Source of the DNA: Mansonella perstans
Lineage: Eukaryota > Nematoda > Chromadorea > Rhabditida > Onchocercidae
DNA length: 64,000 nt
Direction: 5' to 3'
Assembly: GCA_037074765.1 (NCBI GenBank)
Contig: JBAMDO010000095.1
Location: 124,001-188,000 of the forward strand
Below, piece after piece: positions 1-11,474 of this stretch (position 1 is its first letter; each line of letters opens with the position of its first letter). The notes under the pieces are model-generated. The model was given only the letters and a program-made list of their open reading frames with translations, searched no databases and was not told the DNA's origin. A program made the translations under genes and the position numbers.

Positions 1-1413
1 TCATTGCACTTTTATCATTCCTGCATTTTGGTGCTGTGCTTTCGGATAAGTAAAAGAAATGAGAATTTTGCTTATTTGTGTTAATATCTGCTCTAAAATG
101 ATGTGTTTTATATCTTTTTCAGTGGATATCTTTTAAGTGATGTTCATGCTTCTCATCTATTTTTATCCAGTGATTGTGCTGTTTTAAAAATGATTGAATA
201 ATACTATTTCAATTTGTAAACCTAAATGTTGTAGTTGTTAATTGAACAGAATTTGTAAAAAACGAATTTTCGAATTAATTTGAAAATGCCTTACTATTAC
301 TTTTGTTGTATGATGATTTTTCAGGTATATCGATAATTTTTCGGAATATTCCATAAAAGTTGAAAAATTTTTTTTTCAAAGATTTCTATGCTCTAAGTGT
401 CATGAAATTTCCTAAGCAGAAGAAAATTTATTTAGTGCTTGCTTTGTACGGGTTACCTTTTTTTTGAAATGTGCATTTTGAATTTGCATATTTTTCTTGT
501 ACTCTTTTTTTTTTTTATTGCTTCAGAATTACCTATTAAAATTGGATACACTTTTTTTTTGTTTTTTCGTTATTTTCATTGTAACATTTCTTTGATGATA
601 TAAAATATATAAAATGAAGTATCAGATATCAACTTGTGTTGTTTCCCTTATCAAACGATGTAATGGCGTATTTATCGAAATGTTTTAAAAATATGGCATG
701 TATACATTAGAGAATTTATTGATTTTTATTTGTTTAAGCAACAATATATATATATCAGGAAATATCGGAAAAGAAAGGAAAAAAAACAAACGAAACTTCT
801 TTAAAATTGCTTTTTGCTTTTTTATTATAGTATTTTTTTTTTTTTTTTGCTGTAAATATTCTTTTTAATTCTTTTGTACAAAGGGAGAAAAAATTTTTAT
901 GCTTATTTAATTTGTAGACAGTAAATACGTTTAATTTGTAGACAAAATAATTAATCATATTAGGTATGAATTTTTATTATCAAAATTTAAGCCTAATATA
1001 CAGGAAATATTTTGAGCTGAAACAATGTATACGTTTATATTTTTACTGTATTTTTAGATTTTATAATAATTTTCGGTTTTCGGCAATGATCACTGATTAG
1101 CGCTTTATCAGTTGCATTCCATTTATGATCATGTGCTTTTTTTTTTTTTTGTTTGACCTCTATGTAAAATTGCTCAAAACTTTGCTGAAGTTTTTCTTAG
1201 TGAGAATTTATGGTTGATTACTGGTAATAATGATAGAATAATAATTATGTATTTGCTTTTTGTCTAAACAGGAACTTTTTTTTTGCTATGCAATTAATTA
1301 ATTGCAAAAAATAATTGTTAACAAAAAATTATTATTAAATACAAATTGTATGAACAGAAATATCATTTAATGCATTAATTTCAATTTTCAATTTTTTTCT
1401 TCTTAATTGTAAA

Positions 1414-1456
1414 TACATTTTGCGCCACTAAAAATGTTTTAGTGGCGCAAAATGTA
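1414..1456. repeat. Perfect 20-bp inverted repeat with 3-nt loop
   Basis: Arms 1414-1433 and 1437-1456 are exact reverse complements separated by ATG. The stem centre (TGCGCCACTA) is much richer in GC than its surroundings. It may be a miniature-element core or an RNA hairpin; no target-site duplication or flanking gene is evident. Confidence 0.8.
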
Positions 1457-2273
1457 ATGAATGCAATTTTCTGGATGCGCAAAAATATAATCCTGAAATC
1501 CATTATTATGAGTAAATACATTAAATGCAGTAAGATAAGTATGTATGCTAGTAAATTTAGTTTTATTGAATCCATTAAAAACTCTGATGCAAATTTTATC
1601 ATTCTTAAATTTATTTTATATACCATTTAAGTAAATTAATAATGGATGCCTTAATTTAAAATTTTCAATTTTGAAAAAACTGTTTATTTTTTTCTATTTT
1701 CTTTTACATTCCTTATTGTTTACGTATGTGTATATCGTTTCTGTATACAGTACTCATTTGCTTTATATTTCCTACGTTCAATTAATTTTTGTTTTTTTGA
1801 ATTTGTTTGTTTATTTTATAGTATTAAAATTTTTTAAACATAATCTTACAATGATGTTGTTTGAGCATTTTAATTGATAAAAATTATTGGCATTTGAGAT
1901 TTCCATTGAATCTCAAAAAAGAAAAAAAAACAGTTAAATAACTCCAATATGGGCAGGAATTGATAGTGAACATTCGATACCAATGGACTAAGTTCCATTT
2001 TTATTAGAGGGACAAGATTACCGATTTTACTTCAATGTTTGATTTAGTATGGATTTTTAGAAGATAAATGCTTCCATTTTCAAGTATAGGATAGGTGGAA
2101 AATTAGCATTAGCATAGGTAAAATTTCAATCTGTTATTAATGAATGAAATGAATAGTGCAAAGAGATCAAATGATAAATGATAAAAGTACTTTGAGGGAA
2201 GAAATATTATTTTAAAACTTTTTGAATTTGGGATTTGCTTCAAAACTTTTTTGCAATTTTTAGCGATTTTTAC

Positions 2274-2433
2274 CTCAAATTGATGAATGTATAGGAATTT
2301 CGAAATGGATCTCAGTTCTAACTTGCTCCTCATCCACTGCGGGTCAGCCAGTATTGCACTTGTCTCCGAGAACAGCCCATCCATCATCCGTTGAGATGAA
2401 GAACATACAATCACTATTAGAATTGTTTTTGAA
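2274..2433 (-). CDS. Orphan exon candidate, unrecognised product
   Basis: On the minus strand a 160-nt open segment is bounded by a good nematode acceptor (TTTTTACAG, ending at 2434) and a good donor (GAG|GTAAAA at 2273-2272). It reads 53 codons in one frame and contains a stretch of higher GC than the region (about 2320-2400). The middle of the peptide, with motifs such as GLFSETSAILADPQW and MRSKLELRS, looks protein-like rather than low-complexity. I do not recognise a family and found no partner exon nearby, so it could be part of a long-intron gene, a decayed gene, or chance. Confidence 0.25.
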
Positions 2434-2996
2434 CTGTAAAAATCTACTAGCAACGACTATTTTGGATTTGATTGACTGTTTTATACTAAAAATGTGCTAA
2501 TTGTTTTTCAGTCATTTAAAGTTAAGTTTATATATATATGTCACGTACAATTAAATTTATTACATTCTCAAATAGTAATTTAGTGACATATTCTGATTGT
2601 GAACAATTATTAATTAATCAAATAATTCATAAAGTAAGAGTAGAGAATAAAATGAGAATGGATATTTATTATTTATACTGTACAAAGATTAATTGTAATT
2701 ATCTCTTATATCTCTATCGATTATTCCGACTAATTAATAAGATGATTGTTAATTGAAATGGATAATATTTCAAAATAATTTAAAAGTATTAAAATCTTTT
2801 CATATGTAACTTATACATTTATTTTTACTAAATGACACATTTAAAAAAGACAAATTAAATTAAATCAAAACTCAAAGTTATTGATTGATTTGTTTAATGT
2901 GCTAAAACATCAACAATATCAATTCATTCCATTTCACTTTAATTCCTCCAATTGTAAACTTCTATTTCAAGTTTCCAATTTCTCCACTCAATGCTA

Positions 2997-3413
2997 CACA
3001 CACACACACACACACACACATACATGCATGTCCTTTCCTTTTCCCGCATGCACTTACATTCGATGCCTTACGTCTTATTCTTCTCCATGGATCTGTCTGT
3101 TTGTCTATGTATATGTGTGTTTGCGTGTTTGCATGCAATGATAGCAACAAGTGTGTGTGTGTGTATGTGTGTATGTATGTGGTGTATGTATGCGTGTGTG
3201 TGTGTTTGTCTGTGTGTGTGTGTGTATGTGTATGTGTGTATATGTGTGTGTGTATATGTGTGTATGTATGTGGTGTATGTATGCGTGTGTGTGTGTGTGT
3301 TGTGTGTGTTGTGTGTGCACGTGTGTGTGTATGTATGTGTGTGTATGTATGTGTATGTGTATGTATGTGTATGTGTATGTATGTGTATGTGTATGTATGT
3401 GTATGTGTGTGTG
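2997..3413. repeat. CA and TG-rich microsatellite block
   Basis: A (CA)n tract at about 2997-3020 is followed, after a unique spacer, by an imperfect TG/TATG array from about 3149 to 3413. The unit around GTGTATGTATGTGGTGTATG occurs twice (about 3165-3190 and 3257-3281). The flanking words TTTGCGTGTTTG and GCAATGATAGCAACAA occur both near 3120-3150 and near 3413-3444, so the array sits within a larger direct duplication. Long frames on both strands here are repeat artefacts. Confidence 0.9.
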
Positions 3414-4187
3414 TTTGCGTGTTTGTATGCAATGATAGCAACAAAATAATTTGAAATGAGCTAAGAGAGAGTGCAGAGACTACTGGTGGAACAAGTGGGA
3501 CATTGTGTTGTTGTTTTTCGGTTGGAAATTATCGATGAATGTTGCTTGTTTTAATTTTGCTTTTTACAAGTGACAGTTTTTCTTGTAGATTATATCATAT
3601 GTTCTTTAATGTTCTGTGACGCTCAGTCCTCAAAATACAAACACTTCTACAGATCAGTTACGTTCACGTTCACGTTCAGTTCACGAACTCAGTTTTCAAT
3701 GTTGTATAAAAATTATTCATTATAATTTTAGTCTGTCAGATATTTTTAAAATCAATAAAGATTTCATTGTGAAAAGAATTAAATTAAATAATCAAACTTT
3801 GTTAATAAATTTGTTAATTAATGCAAACTTTGATATGAAATCAATACGTAAGTGATAAAGAAACAGAAAAAAAAGATTGTTTTGTGCTATTTGATATGAT
3901 ATCAGAGAATAAGAAAAGTTAAAAAACATTTTGGTAAGGATATATATGCTGGAGAAAGTTTCTACAATATAATTAATATTAATTTAATAAACGATATGTT
4001 CAGGTCATTTATTTCAACGAACAAAATTAATTCCTTTATTAATTCAGTTTTTAAAAAAAATTTTTTTTCTTTGATTTTTCATCATATTTCACTTTTTGTT
4101 TTTTTTTCAAATTATTATTTGTAAGCAGTCGTAATTCATCTGCTTTTTCAAATTACTAATTATTAATAAAGGAGTAAAAAATAAAGC

Positions 4188-4290
4188 GATTATTATTATT
4201 ATTATTTATTATTATTATTATTACTATTATTATCATTATTATTATTATTATTACTACTATTATCATTATTACTGTTACCATTGTTAGTAC
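4188..4290. repeat. TTA/ATT trinucleotide microsatellite
   Basis: An imperfect trinucleotide array of ATT/TTA units with interspersed ATC and ACT variants. Confidence 0.9.
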
Positions 4291-5412
4291 AGCAGCAGTA
4301 AATGCACGCATACTTATTTAACTTATTGATAATAAATGTTGCTGATAAGATAGACATTATCGATCCTATCCATTTCTGATAAATAAAATTAATTTTGTTA
4401 TTTCATTCACCGCAAATGCTGCTAGGCAACAGTGGTATGAGAAAGTTGAATAATAATTTTTCAAAACAGCAAGCCTAATTTTGGAACAAAATTTGTTTTT
4501 TTTTTTTTTGCATTGTTATTATTACTAACTTGTCACTGTTTAGTTATTCATTTAATACTATTTAAATGTATTACTTAATACTAATTTAAATGTAACACAA
4601 ATATTGCTATTTTGTTGTGCTACTTTGATTACTGTGTGTTATCGTGATTACTTTGTATTCTTTATTTATTATCATTATTTCTTTTTGTTATTATTTCTTT
4701 TTGTTTTCTTCTTTTTTCTTTATTAACCAAAAATAATAGTATTTCTCATCAACAATAAATGTATTATTTATTTATGTTTATATCACTGTTTGATATCATT
4801 ATTTTGAAATTTGCTATTTATTGATATAACAATATTTAAATCTCTTTTTCATCCTATTTTTCTCTTATCCATTATTGGTATGAATAAACGATTAATAGAA
4901 AATTTGTGATCAATATTTGTAATATCGAATTACAACATATCAAATTCTGGAAGACATTTCAATATCATTTATTAATTGTGTGCCAAATGGTATACTTCAT
5001 TACTTGCACTATTACACTTTGACATGTTCTTTGAATTGTTGTAAAAATTTGATATCGAAAAAATATTGAAATCAATTATTGCAGAACATTTAATTTCTTG
5101 CCATATTTTAATTCATTTACAAATTAATGATTTTGCAAGGAATTTCATATCTTACTTATTATTTATAGCCTATCCTTATTGTATTTTTTTTATACCGTAT
5201 TTCGATAGCACTTTTTTTTTAAACTGCATTCTAGCATTGTTAAACAAACATATTCTAAACAGTATTTTATTTAACTGTATTCTAACATTACTTTATATAG
5301 ACCAAATCTTCTTGTACTTTGTTTAAATTGTCAAACTTTAACTTTCCTTTTTTTTCGATCATTTAACTGAACTGTAAAAATCTTTCATTTGCTCATTATT
5401 TTCATGTATTGA

Positions 5413-5424
5413 TACTTTTCAGGA
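5413..5424 (+). promoter_or_regulatory. Probable trans-splice acceptor of the MOLO1 gene
   Basis: The acceptor-like TACTTTTCAG ends at 5422 and is followed by only GA before the ATG at 5425. An acceptor this close to the start codon is typical of nematode spliced-leader addition. A conventional intron in the 5' leader is the alternative; no upstream exon was seen. Confidence 0.55.
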
Positions 5425-8301
5425 ATGGGTTCATCATCGATTAGTGTGTTACGATTTAGCTCATTGTTGCTATTCTTTTCTGGTTGTTATTGTTTGGAAT
5501 GGGATGCATCGAATTTTCCGAATCCAACATCCGGTGAATATAAGCGGTGCAAAATGCGAACAACATCAAGTATATGTGATCCTGATGAAGTATTAAATGA
5601 ATCGGAACGATATCGATTAAATCATGAATTAAATCAGCTAGAATCTCGAACCAGACAAGTTTGTATATGCAATATGATCATAGTTATTATAAAGTATACA
5701 ATATGTATGAAAATGCTTTCTGTTATCATCATGTTTTTATAGTAATAATATGCTATAATTGTACTCTTTATTGCAATTACTTTTTTCCGGAAAATTTCAT
5801 TATGTTAAACTAGCAATTAAATTCATTCTGTTCATTTCATTTCTTTATTAAATTATAGCTTAAGTATAATTTCGAAAAAAAAATGTAAATTCAGAAAATG
5901 AAAAGATGCTTCAAATTTTATCTCCACATATTTCATTTCTCATTTAATGTTATCAATTTTATAGGATCATGCTCCGGATTTTTGTCAAAAAAAAGGAATT
6001 ACAGCAGCGATGGCGATTGTTAAACATATTAGCGGAAACTCTGATCAGGTAAGTTCATTCGTGGAAACATTTGTATTTAAATTTTTCAACAGTAACGTTA
6101 GCATTAAATTAATATTATTTGTAATAGTTGAAGAGGGAAAATTTATTTTTCAAATATCTAATTAGCGTGAAGTTAGCATCATGTTTTTGTCAAATACAGT
6201 TTTCAGATTTGTATTTAATATTGGTACAATTGTTCTTATCTTTATTTTCATACTTAGAATTTTTAAGTGAAAAATGATATAACTGAATCTTTTGGTGCTT
6301 TCTCTGAACTGTAAAATTAAAATATATATATATATATAAGTAAACTTGCTAGGTACCATATGCAATCAATCAAGGTAACGTAAGGAAAATGGGCAATATT
6401 AACCTAGGAGTCCAGTCCTCATCCAATGAATGGACCAGGTCCTGAGACGCAGATCCAACTACGAGCTTTTTAACTATACCAATGACATTAAATAAATAAA
6501 TATATATATATATATTTTTTTTTAAATATAGTGAAGTACTTTTGTATATAAAATATAAAAGTATTTTTTTTTAAATTATAACTTTAACCTGAAAGAAAAA
6601 ATCAAAGATTAATTTTCTTTTTCTTCGTTCTATTTATGCATAATTTGACTTTCAGCTATTACTTATACTTTTAAGCTTAATGACACTTCAAGTTACAACT
6701 TTAAGCTGAAAAAAAGTTATGATTTTCACTACACTGTAAAAGCAAACAATTATGCTTTTGTAAAATAAAATAAAAAAAAAGGAAAAATTTGGAAGGCTGC
6801 AAAAGAAATGGCAAATGCAATTCTTCGACAATGGACATTAGATAAGCAATGTCAAAAATCGGTGGTTTTTGTGATTGCAACCGAAGATCGTCGATTTTGG
6901 GTGGCACGTGATCAACGTGTTCCGGTATATGCACAAGAATTTACTGAAATATTCAACTCTCAAGTAAATCATTTCTAATTTTGCATTCATTTACTTCTTT
7001 TCTTAATATCACGTATTTGCATCTATATTTGGCTAATTATTTTGGATATCAGAGATTAACTTTATCATCTAAATGTTAGATAGTTTTGTGTTATTTTCAA
7101 TTATTGAAAATTCATATTGTTACTTTCTAAAATGTGTAAAAATTTAAATTTGTGTTAATGCTAAATTTTTTGAGAAAACATTAAAAAATCATTGTTACCA
7201 AATTTACACATGACAAATTATCAGATATTAGTTAGAAATGTAATTATTTTTATTATAATTTTGATTATTTTCCATTTTAGTGATATAAGAATTTTTATTA
7301 TTTATTTTAAAAATAATTTGAAGATGGTAGATTTTAGTACCGTACTGGTACCGTACGGATGTATGCTTATTGCGTATGGTATCATTTTATATATTCAAAT
7401 AAAAAAGTTTATTTTGGAATATTATCGAAAATTTTTATTTTTTCTTCTTTCAAAGTGTCAAGAGCAATTTGGTAAAAGCATCTGATAGTGTATCAAGCAC
7501 TGTAATAAAGTGCACGAAGAATTTTTTTGAGAAATTAGTGAATTGATCAGCGGGAATGAAAAACATTAAACAAAAATTAAACAATTATACTTTTGATGGA
7601 ACTAATTATTAGTAAGGAATATAATATCAATAATATTATAGAAACAACTTTTCCAACAAGGAGATTACATGCAAGCTCTGCGTAATATTATACAGCAAAC
7701 GTGGGGAAAAGCTATATCAAAACAAGGAGGAACCGAAGCTGGTGATAAAGGTGATGCTGATGGTTTAGGTCCAAATGTTCCTACACCAACCCGTGGTATT
7801 AGGCCTCTACCGGATGATGGCAAAAAGCGTGGAAGTCTTCTGCCAAATATACCGTGGTGGTTTTTCATTTTGCTTATTATCGTCGTTTTGCCCATTCTTT
7901 GTTGTATTTGTTGTTGCTTGTGTTACTGCTGTTTTTGCCGGAATAGTAGTGGTCCCAGCAATAGTACACGAAGACAAGGACCGTTTGATATTGAGAATAA
8001 TGATAGGAGACCAGCGACTGAAGGTAGGGGTAGATTCGGAGGTGGTGGAAGAGGTGGTGCTTTCAACAATTTCCTGGGAAGTCTTGGAGGTGTTGGTTTG
8101 GGTCATTTAGCTGGTCAACTTTTGCGTGGTGGTGGTAGTAAACGTCGTGATATTCCCACTTCTCCAGGTTATCAAGGTGGTGGTGCTTATCCTGCAGCAC
8201 CAGTACAACCCAGTAGAGGTTACGGTGGTGCCGATAAGGGTGGTAAAGGACTTTATCCTACAGCTGCTGTGCACGATGAAGGTGGTGGAGGTGGTTGGTA
8301 A
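5425..8301 (+). CDS. MOLO1-domain single-pass membrane protein (levamisole-receptor modulator family)
   Basis: Four phase-consistent exons: 5425-5658, 5965-6048, 6796-6963 and 7642-8301, giving 381 residues. Residues 1-23 form a signal peptide. The ectodomain begins LEWDASNFPNP and contains the family hallmark around CDPDEVLNESERYRLNHELN, then GITAAMAIVKHISG, TLDKQCQKSVVFVIATEDRR and ARDQRVPVYA. A single membrane segment lies at about 233-261 and ends in a cysteine-rich run. The cytoplasmic tail is rich in glycine, arginine and proline. In C. elegans the founding member MOLO-1 is an extrasynaptic auxiliary protein that raises the gating of levamisole-sensitive acetylcholine receptors; that this family member does the same is inference, because nematodes carry several paralogues. 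The start follows an acceptor by 2 nt. Oddity: the exon 3 acceptor required by phase (TTTGGAAG, ending 6795) is purine-rich and unusual. I leave the symbol blank because the paralogue cannot be settled. Confidence 0.85.
6391..6475 (-). pseudogene. Small-subunit (18S) rRNA fragment in an intron
   Basis: Read on the minus strand, 6475-6451 is the universally conserved 18S stretch AGTTAAAAAGCTCGTAGTTG followed by GATCT. It continues into CTGCGTCTCAGG and a variable-region-like segment to about 6391. This is the V4-side part of nuclear 18S rRNA. It is far too short to be functional, is flanked by AT microsatellite sequence, and lies antisense in intron 2 of the MOLO1 gene. It is best read as an inserted, decaying rDNA fragment. 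Confidence 0.75.
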
Positions 8302-8390
8302 ATTATTAAGCGAACAGCCGTATAAGAAATTAATTGTATTTAATTAATATGGTATGAAAAAAGTATTCAGTGAGAGTAAGATCTATTCTT

Positions 8391-8396
8391 AATAAA
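8391..8396 (+). terminator. Polyadenylation signal of the MOLO1 gene
   Basis: AATAAA lies 90 nt after the stop codon at 8301, a normal distance for a nematode 3' UTR. Confidence 0.6.
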
Positions 8397-11300
8397 ATTC
8401 TAATATTGTATATGCATTTATAAAACGTATTTTTAAATATTTTTAGCATATTATAGTTCATATCCATACTTTTTGCTTTGTTTACGGGATTATGGGTCAG
8501 AGATATTGTACTGCCTAGCTGATAGTTTCTATGAATGAACTTAATTGTTACAAGAAGTGCATAAATGATTCCAAATTTTTTCTTTATCGATGACCATCAT
8601 TTTTGCATGTTAATTTTTGTAAAATGAGCCATCAACAAATAATCAATTTTGTCAAGTTGAAGAAATAAATTTCAACAAAAACTTTAATGTATTAATTAAA
8701 CATCATTATAATATGAAAAAATGTATGTTCTATACAGGAAATTTTAAATAAAATAAAATGAAAGAGTTTGAACAGTAAAAAAAAAATTGCTATTGTAAAC
8801 ATGTTTTTAAAGAACGAATATTTTTAATTGAAAATTCAATTTAATTTTCATCAATTTTAATATTTGAGCTTCCATTTCATCATAATCAAAGTATAGCTTT
8901 AAAAAAAAAAAAAAAAAAAACGGAGGTAGCTCCAGCTCTGTTGTCTTTAGGGATGGTTCCACATAGACATGACAGTTTATTTGAAGTTGATATAATTATT
9001 ACAACTAGATGGATATGCTTTTTGCCTGTTCTCTCCGCGTCATTCATGCGTCATTCATGTTATGTTCTTTCCTATAGAAATTTTTAAATAAAATCCAAAA
9101 TTACCTGAGCAGCAAAAAAAAAGATTGCTATTATAAAAATATTTTTAATAATTTCATTCTTAATACTTGAAAAATATTAAATGCCTACATGCGGAATATG
9201 TGTGTGATATTTGTCGAAAAAAACGAAAATATTTGGTGTTATAAAATGCTGTAAAATGTCTGGCATAAGCCAGGTCACATTATGCTATGATTATTTGCAA
9301 AATGTGACAATGACTTATTAATTTATTGTCAATCATATGATCTATGGAATACTGTCACAATGTGACTTGCTATTCTGTTTTCGGAAAATCATGTGCTTCA
9401 GCCCACTTTTTTAAACAGATGATACTATAATATGTGTTGTATTTTAATTTGAAATTCCTTGTAAACAAGTTCCCTCTAGACAAAGCTACTCTAATTGTAC
9501 TCGATTCAGTGTTATTGTCAGCATTAGCTTCAATACTACCTCGCACTACTATTAATATGCTGACACCTTAATTCTACAACCAATACTTTACTTGTATCTT
9601 TATATCCTCGGAGTATTTCTTCTTATATTAATATTTACATATTTCGCTCGTATTTCTACTGTAAATAACTGATGTCATTTTGAACTTCGTCCTACTGTAT
9701 TTGGATCCGGACAGTAATAAAACTATAATTAGCTGTATATTCCGAGTCCAATTCGTAATGGTATCGAAAAGTCCATAAATCATTCATTTGAAAGATTTTT
9801 GTTATAACTAACATCTTTTCCGATAGTATATGTTTTCAGTTCCGAAAATTCTAGGAAACTTTTTTTTCCTTTTTTTCGTACAATTGCAATTAATTCGTAT
9901 TTTTCAGTAATTCATTGGAGTATTTGTCAAAGATTTTGACAAAATAAACAAAAAAGAAATATCATATAAAAAAAGAAGTTGATAAGTTCATGAATTCTGT
10001 TTCATTTGACTCAAACCATAAATTCCAAAAACTAGTCATTTCAGGTAAATATTTTCAGGAAATCTTTTATAAATGGAATACGCTGTAAATCCGACAAATT
10101 TTCAGAATAGTTATTATCTAAAAAGTGAATATCGGGGTGCCAAGAAAAATAGTACAGCAATACCAATAATTAATTAACTACTGTTAATTATTGGTAAATA
10201 ATAAGCAAAATACAAATTCTCAAGAACTATGAGATCATATCATAAGATGACAGAGAAAAATAATGTATATGTACATATATTTAAATATATATTAATAACA
10301 TTAAATTTTGCCAATAATTTATGGCAAATAGACAAAAACTTACTCATAATTTGCTGATTCATCACCCGCAAACAATTAATATCTCAAACTCAGGAAGAAA
10401 ATATCGAAAAAAAAAACCAGTAGGATGGCCATCAGTATATTTTAATCAGACTCTTCAAATTTACAAATTTTTACATGCATTTTGTGATATTATTTACGAT
10501 TTGATGACACTGATGATTGAATTCCTTAAAATCGGAAAATTGAGAAGAAACCTGATAGGTTTTCTTTTCGCTACTGATCAGCAATCCTGAAATCCAACTG
10601 AGATATTTAAGTACGAGATGACAACAAACAATCAATGGTATCTATGCTATCAATTGATTTGGTTAAGACTTTGAATACAGAATACGATTTGAGTAGTAAA
10701 GACCTATTAATAATTTGACATTTCTGGAAAAATATATGTTAATGAAATTGAAACAACAGCACTCATCGTCTTATAAAAATATACAACGATGGTGACATTG
10801 ATAATCATGTCAAAGTGTAGCGGAAGAAATGGAAATGAAGATTGATTGTCTCAAGTTCAGAAAAGTTAGAATGAAGGAAACGGATAGCTGATTATTAGGT
10901 TTTCTTTTCATTTCTGCTAAAGCATATTCTAGAATAAAAACACAATTTCAATCTACCTAATTAAAATAAGCAATATTTTACTGATATTATAAGCAGTAAA
11001 AAAAATAAATTGTCTATCAACATTAAATGCAAAAATATTTCTAAAAGATTTCCTCCTAACTGAAAACTGTTTTCTTAAGCAATTTTTTTTTCTTTCCTAT
11101 CAAAAAAGACTATTAGCATTTAAATGATTACTATCGCTATTTTCAGGAAAATTCATTATTTCATATTTTCCAATAAGAATATTTGAAAACAGAAAAAAAA
11201 ACCAATATTTCATATGAATTCCCAATGAATATATGATTTGGATTTCTATGATCTCCAATGAATCATTGTTATTCTTTATCTCATGATAACAGTTGAATTT

Positions 11301-11474
11301 GACAGTTATTCAAGAAGAAAAATCAAAACTATAGCAAGATATGCATCCTATGACTTATTATTTTTTAAGTCTTATTTGATATTTTTAACAAATTACCAGA
11401 AACAAAGCATGATGTAATTGTCACATAAAAAATTTTGACAGATATGGCAAAACTTGATATGAAACTGAAAAAGA
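8397..11474. other. Convergent intergenic region, no firm gene
   Basis: This stretch separates the 3' ends of the MOLO1 gene (+) and the RGS gene (-). It holds A-tracts, an AT-rich inverted repeat at 10161-10196, and one ATG-initiated 89-codon frame (10321-10590) with no recognisable family, no splice support and no conserved motif. I do not call that frame a gene. Confidence 0.6.
10161..10196. repeat. 13-bp inverted repeat between convergent genes
   Basis: Arms 10161-10173 and 10184-10196 are exact reverse complements around a 10-nt loop. The stem is AT-rich. It lies between two convergent transcription units, so a role in 3'-end separation is conceivable but unproven. Confidence 0.5.

Larger units (their letters stand above)
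1..5412. other. Intergenic, AT-rich, no firm gene
   Basis: Very AT-rich sequence with many homopolymer T and A runs and no reading frame supported by splice sites plus recognisable protein. Notable contents are listed separately: a perfect 20-bp hairpin near 1414-1456, one orphan exon candidate on the minus strand (2274-2433), a TG/CA microsatellite block (2997-3413), and a TTA/ATT trinucleotide block (4188-4290). Short open frames between 1442 and 1877 are low-complexity and look like chance. Confidence 0.6.

Noticed and set aside
2962..3454. Several long open frames of 70-160 codons on both strands
   Set aside because: They are translations of the TG/CA microsatellite block.
10321..10590. 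ATG-initiated 89-codon frame
   Set aside because: No splice support, no family motif, K/N/I-rich composition; compatible with chance in AT-rich DNA.
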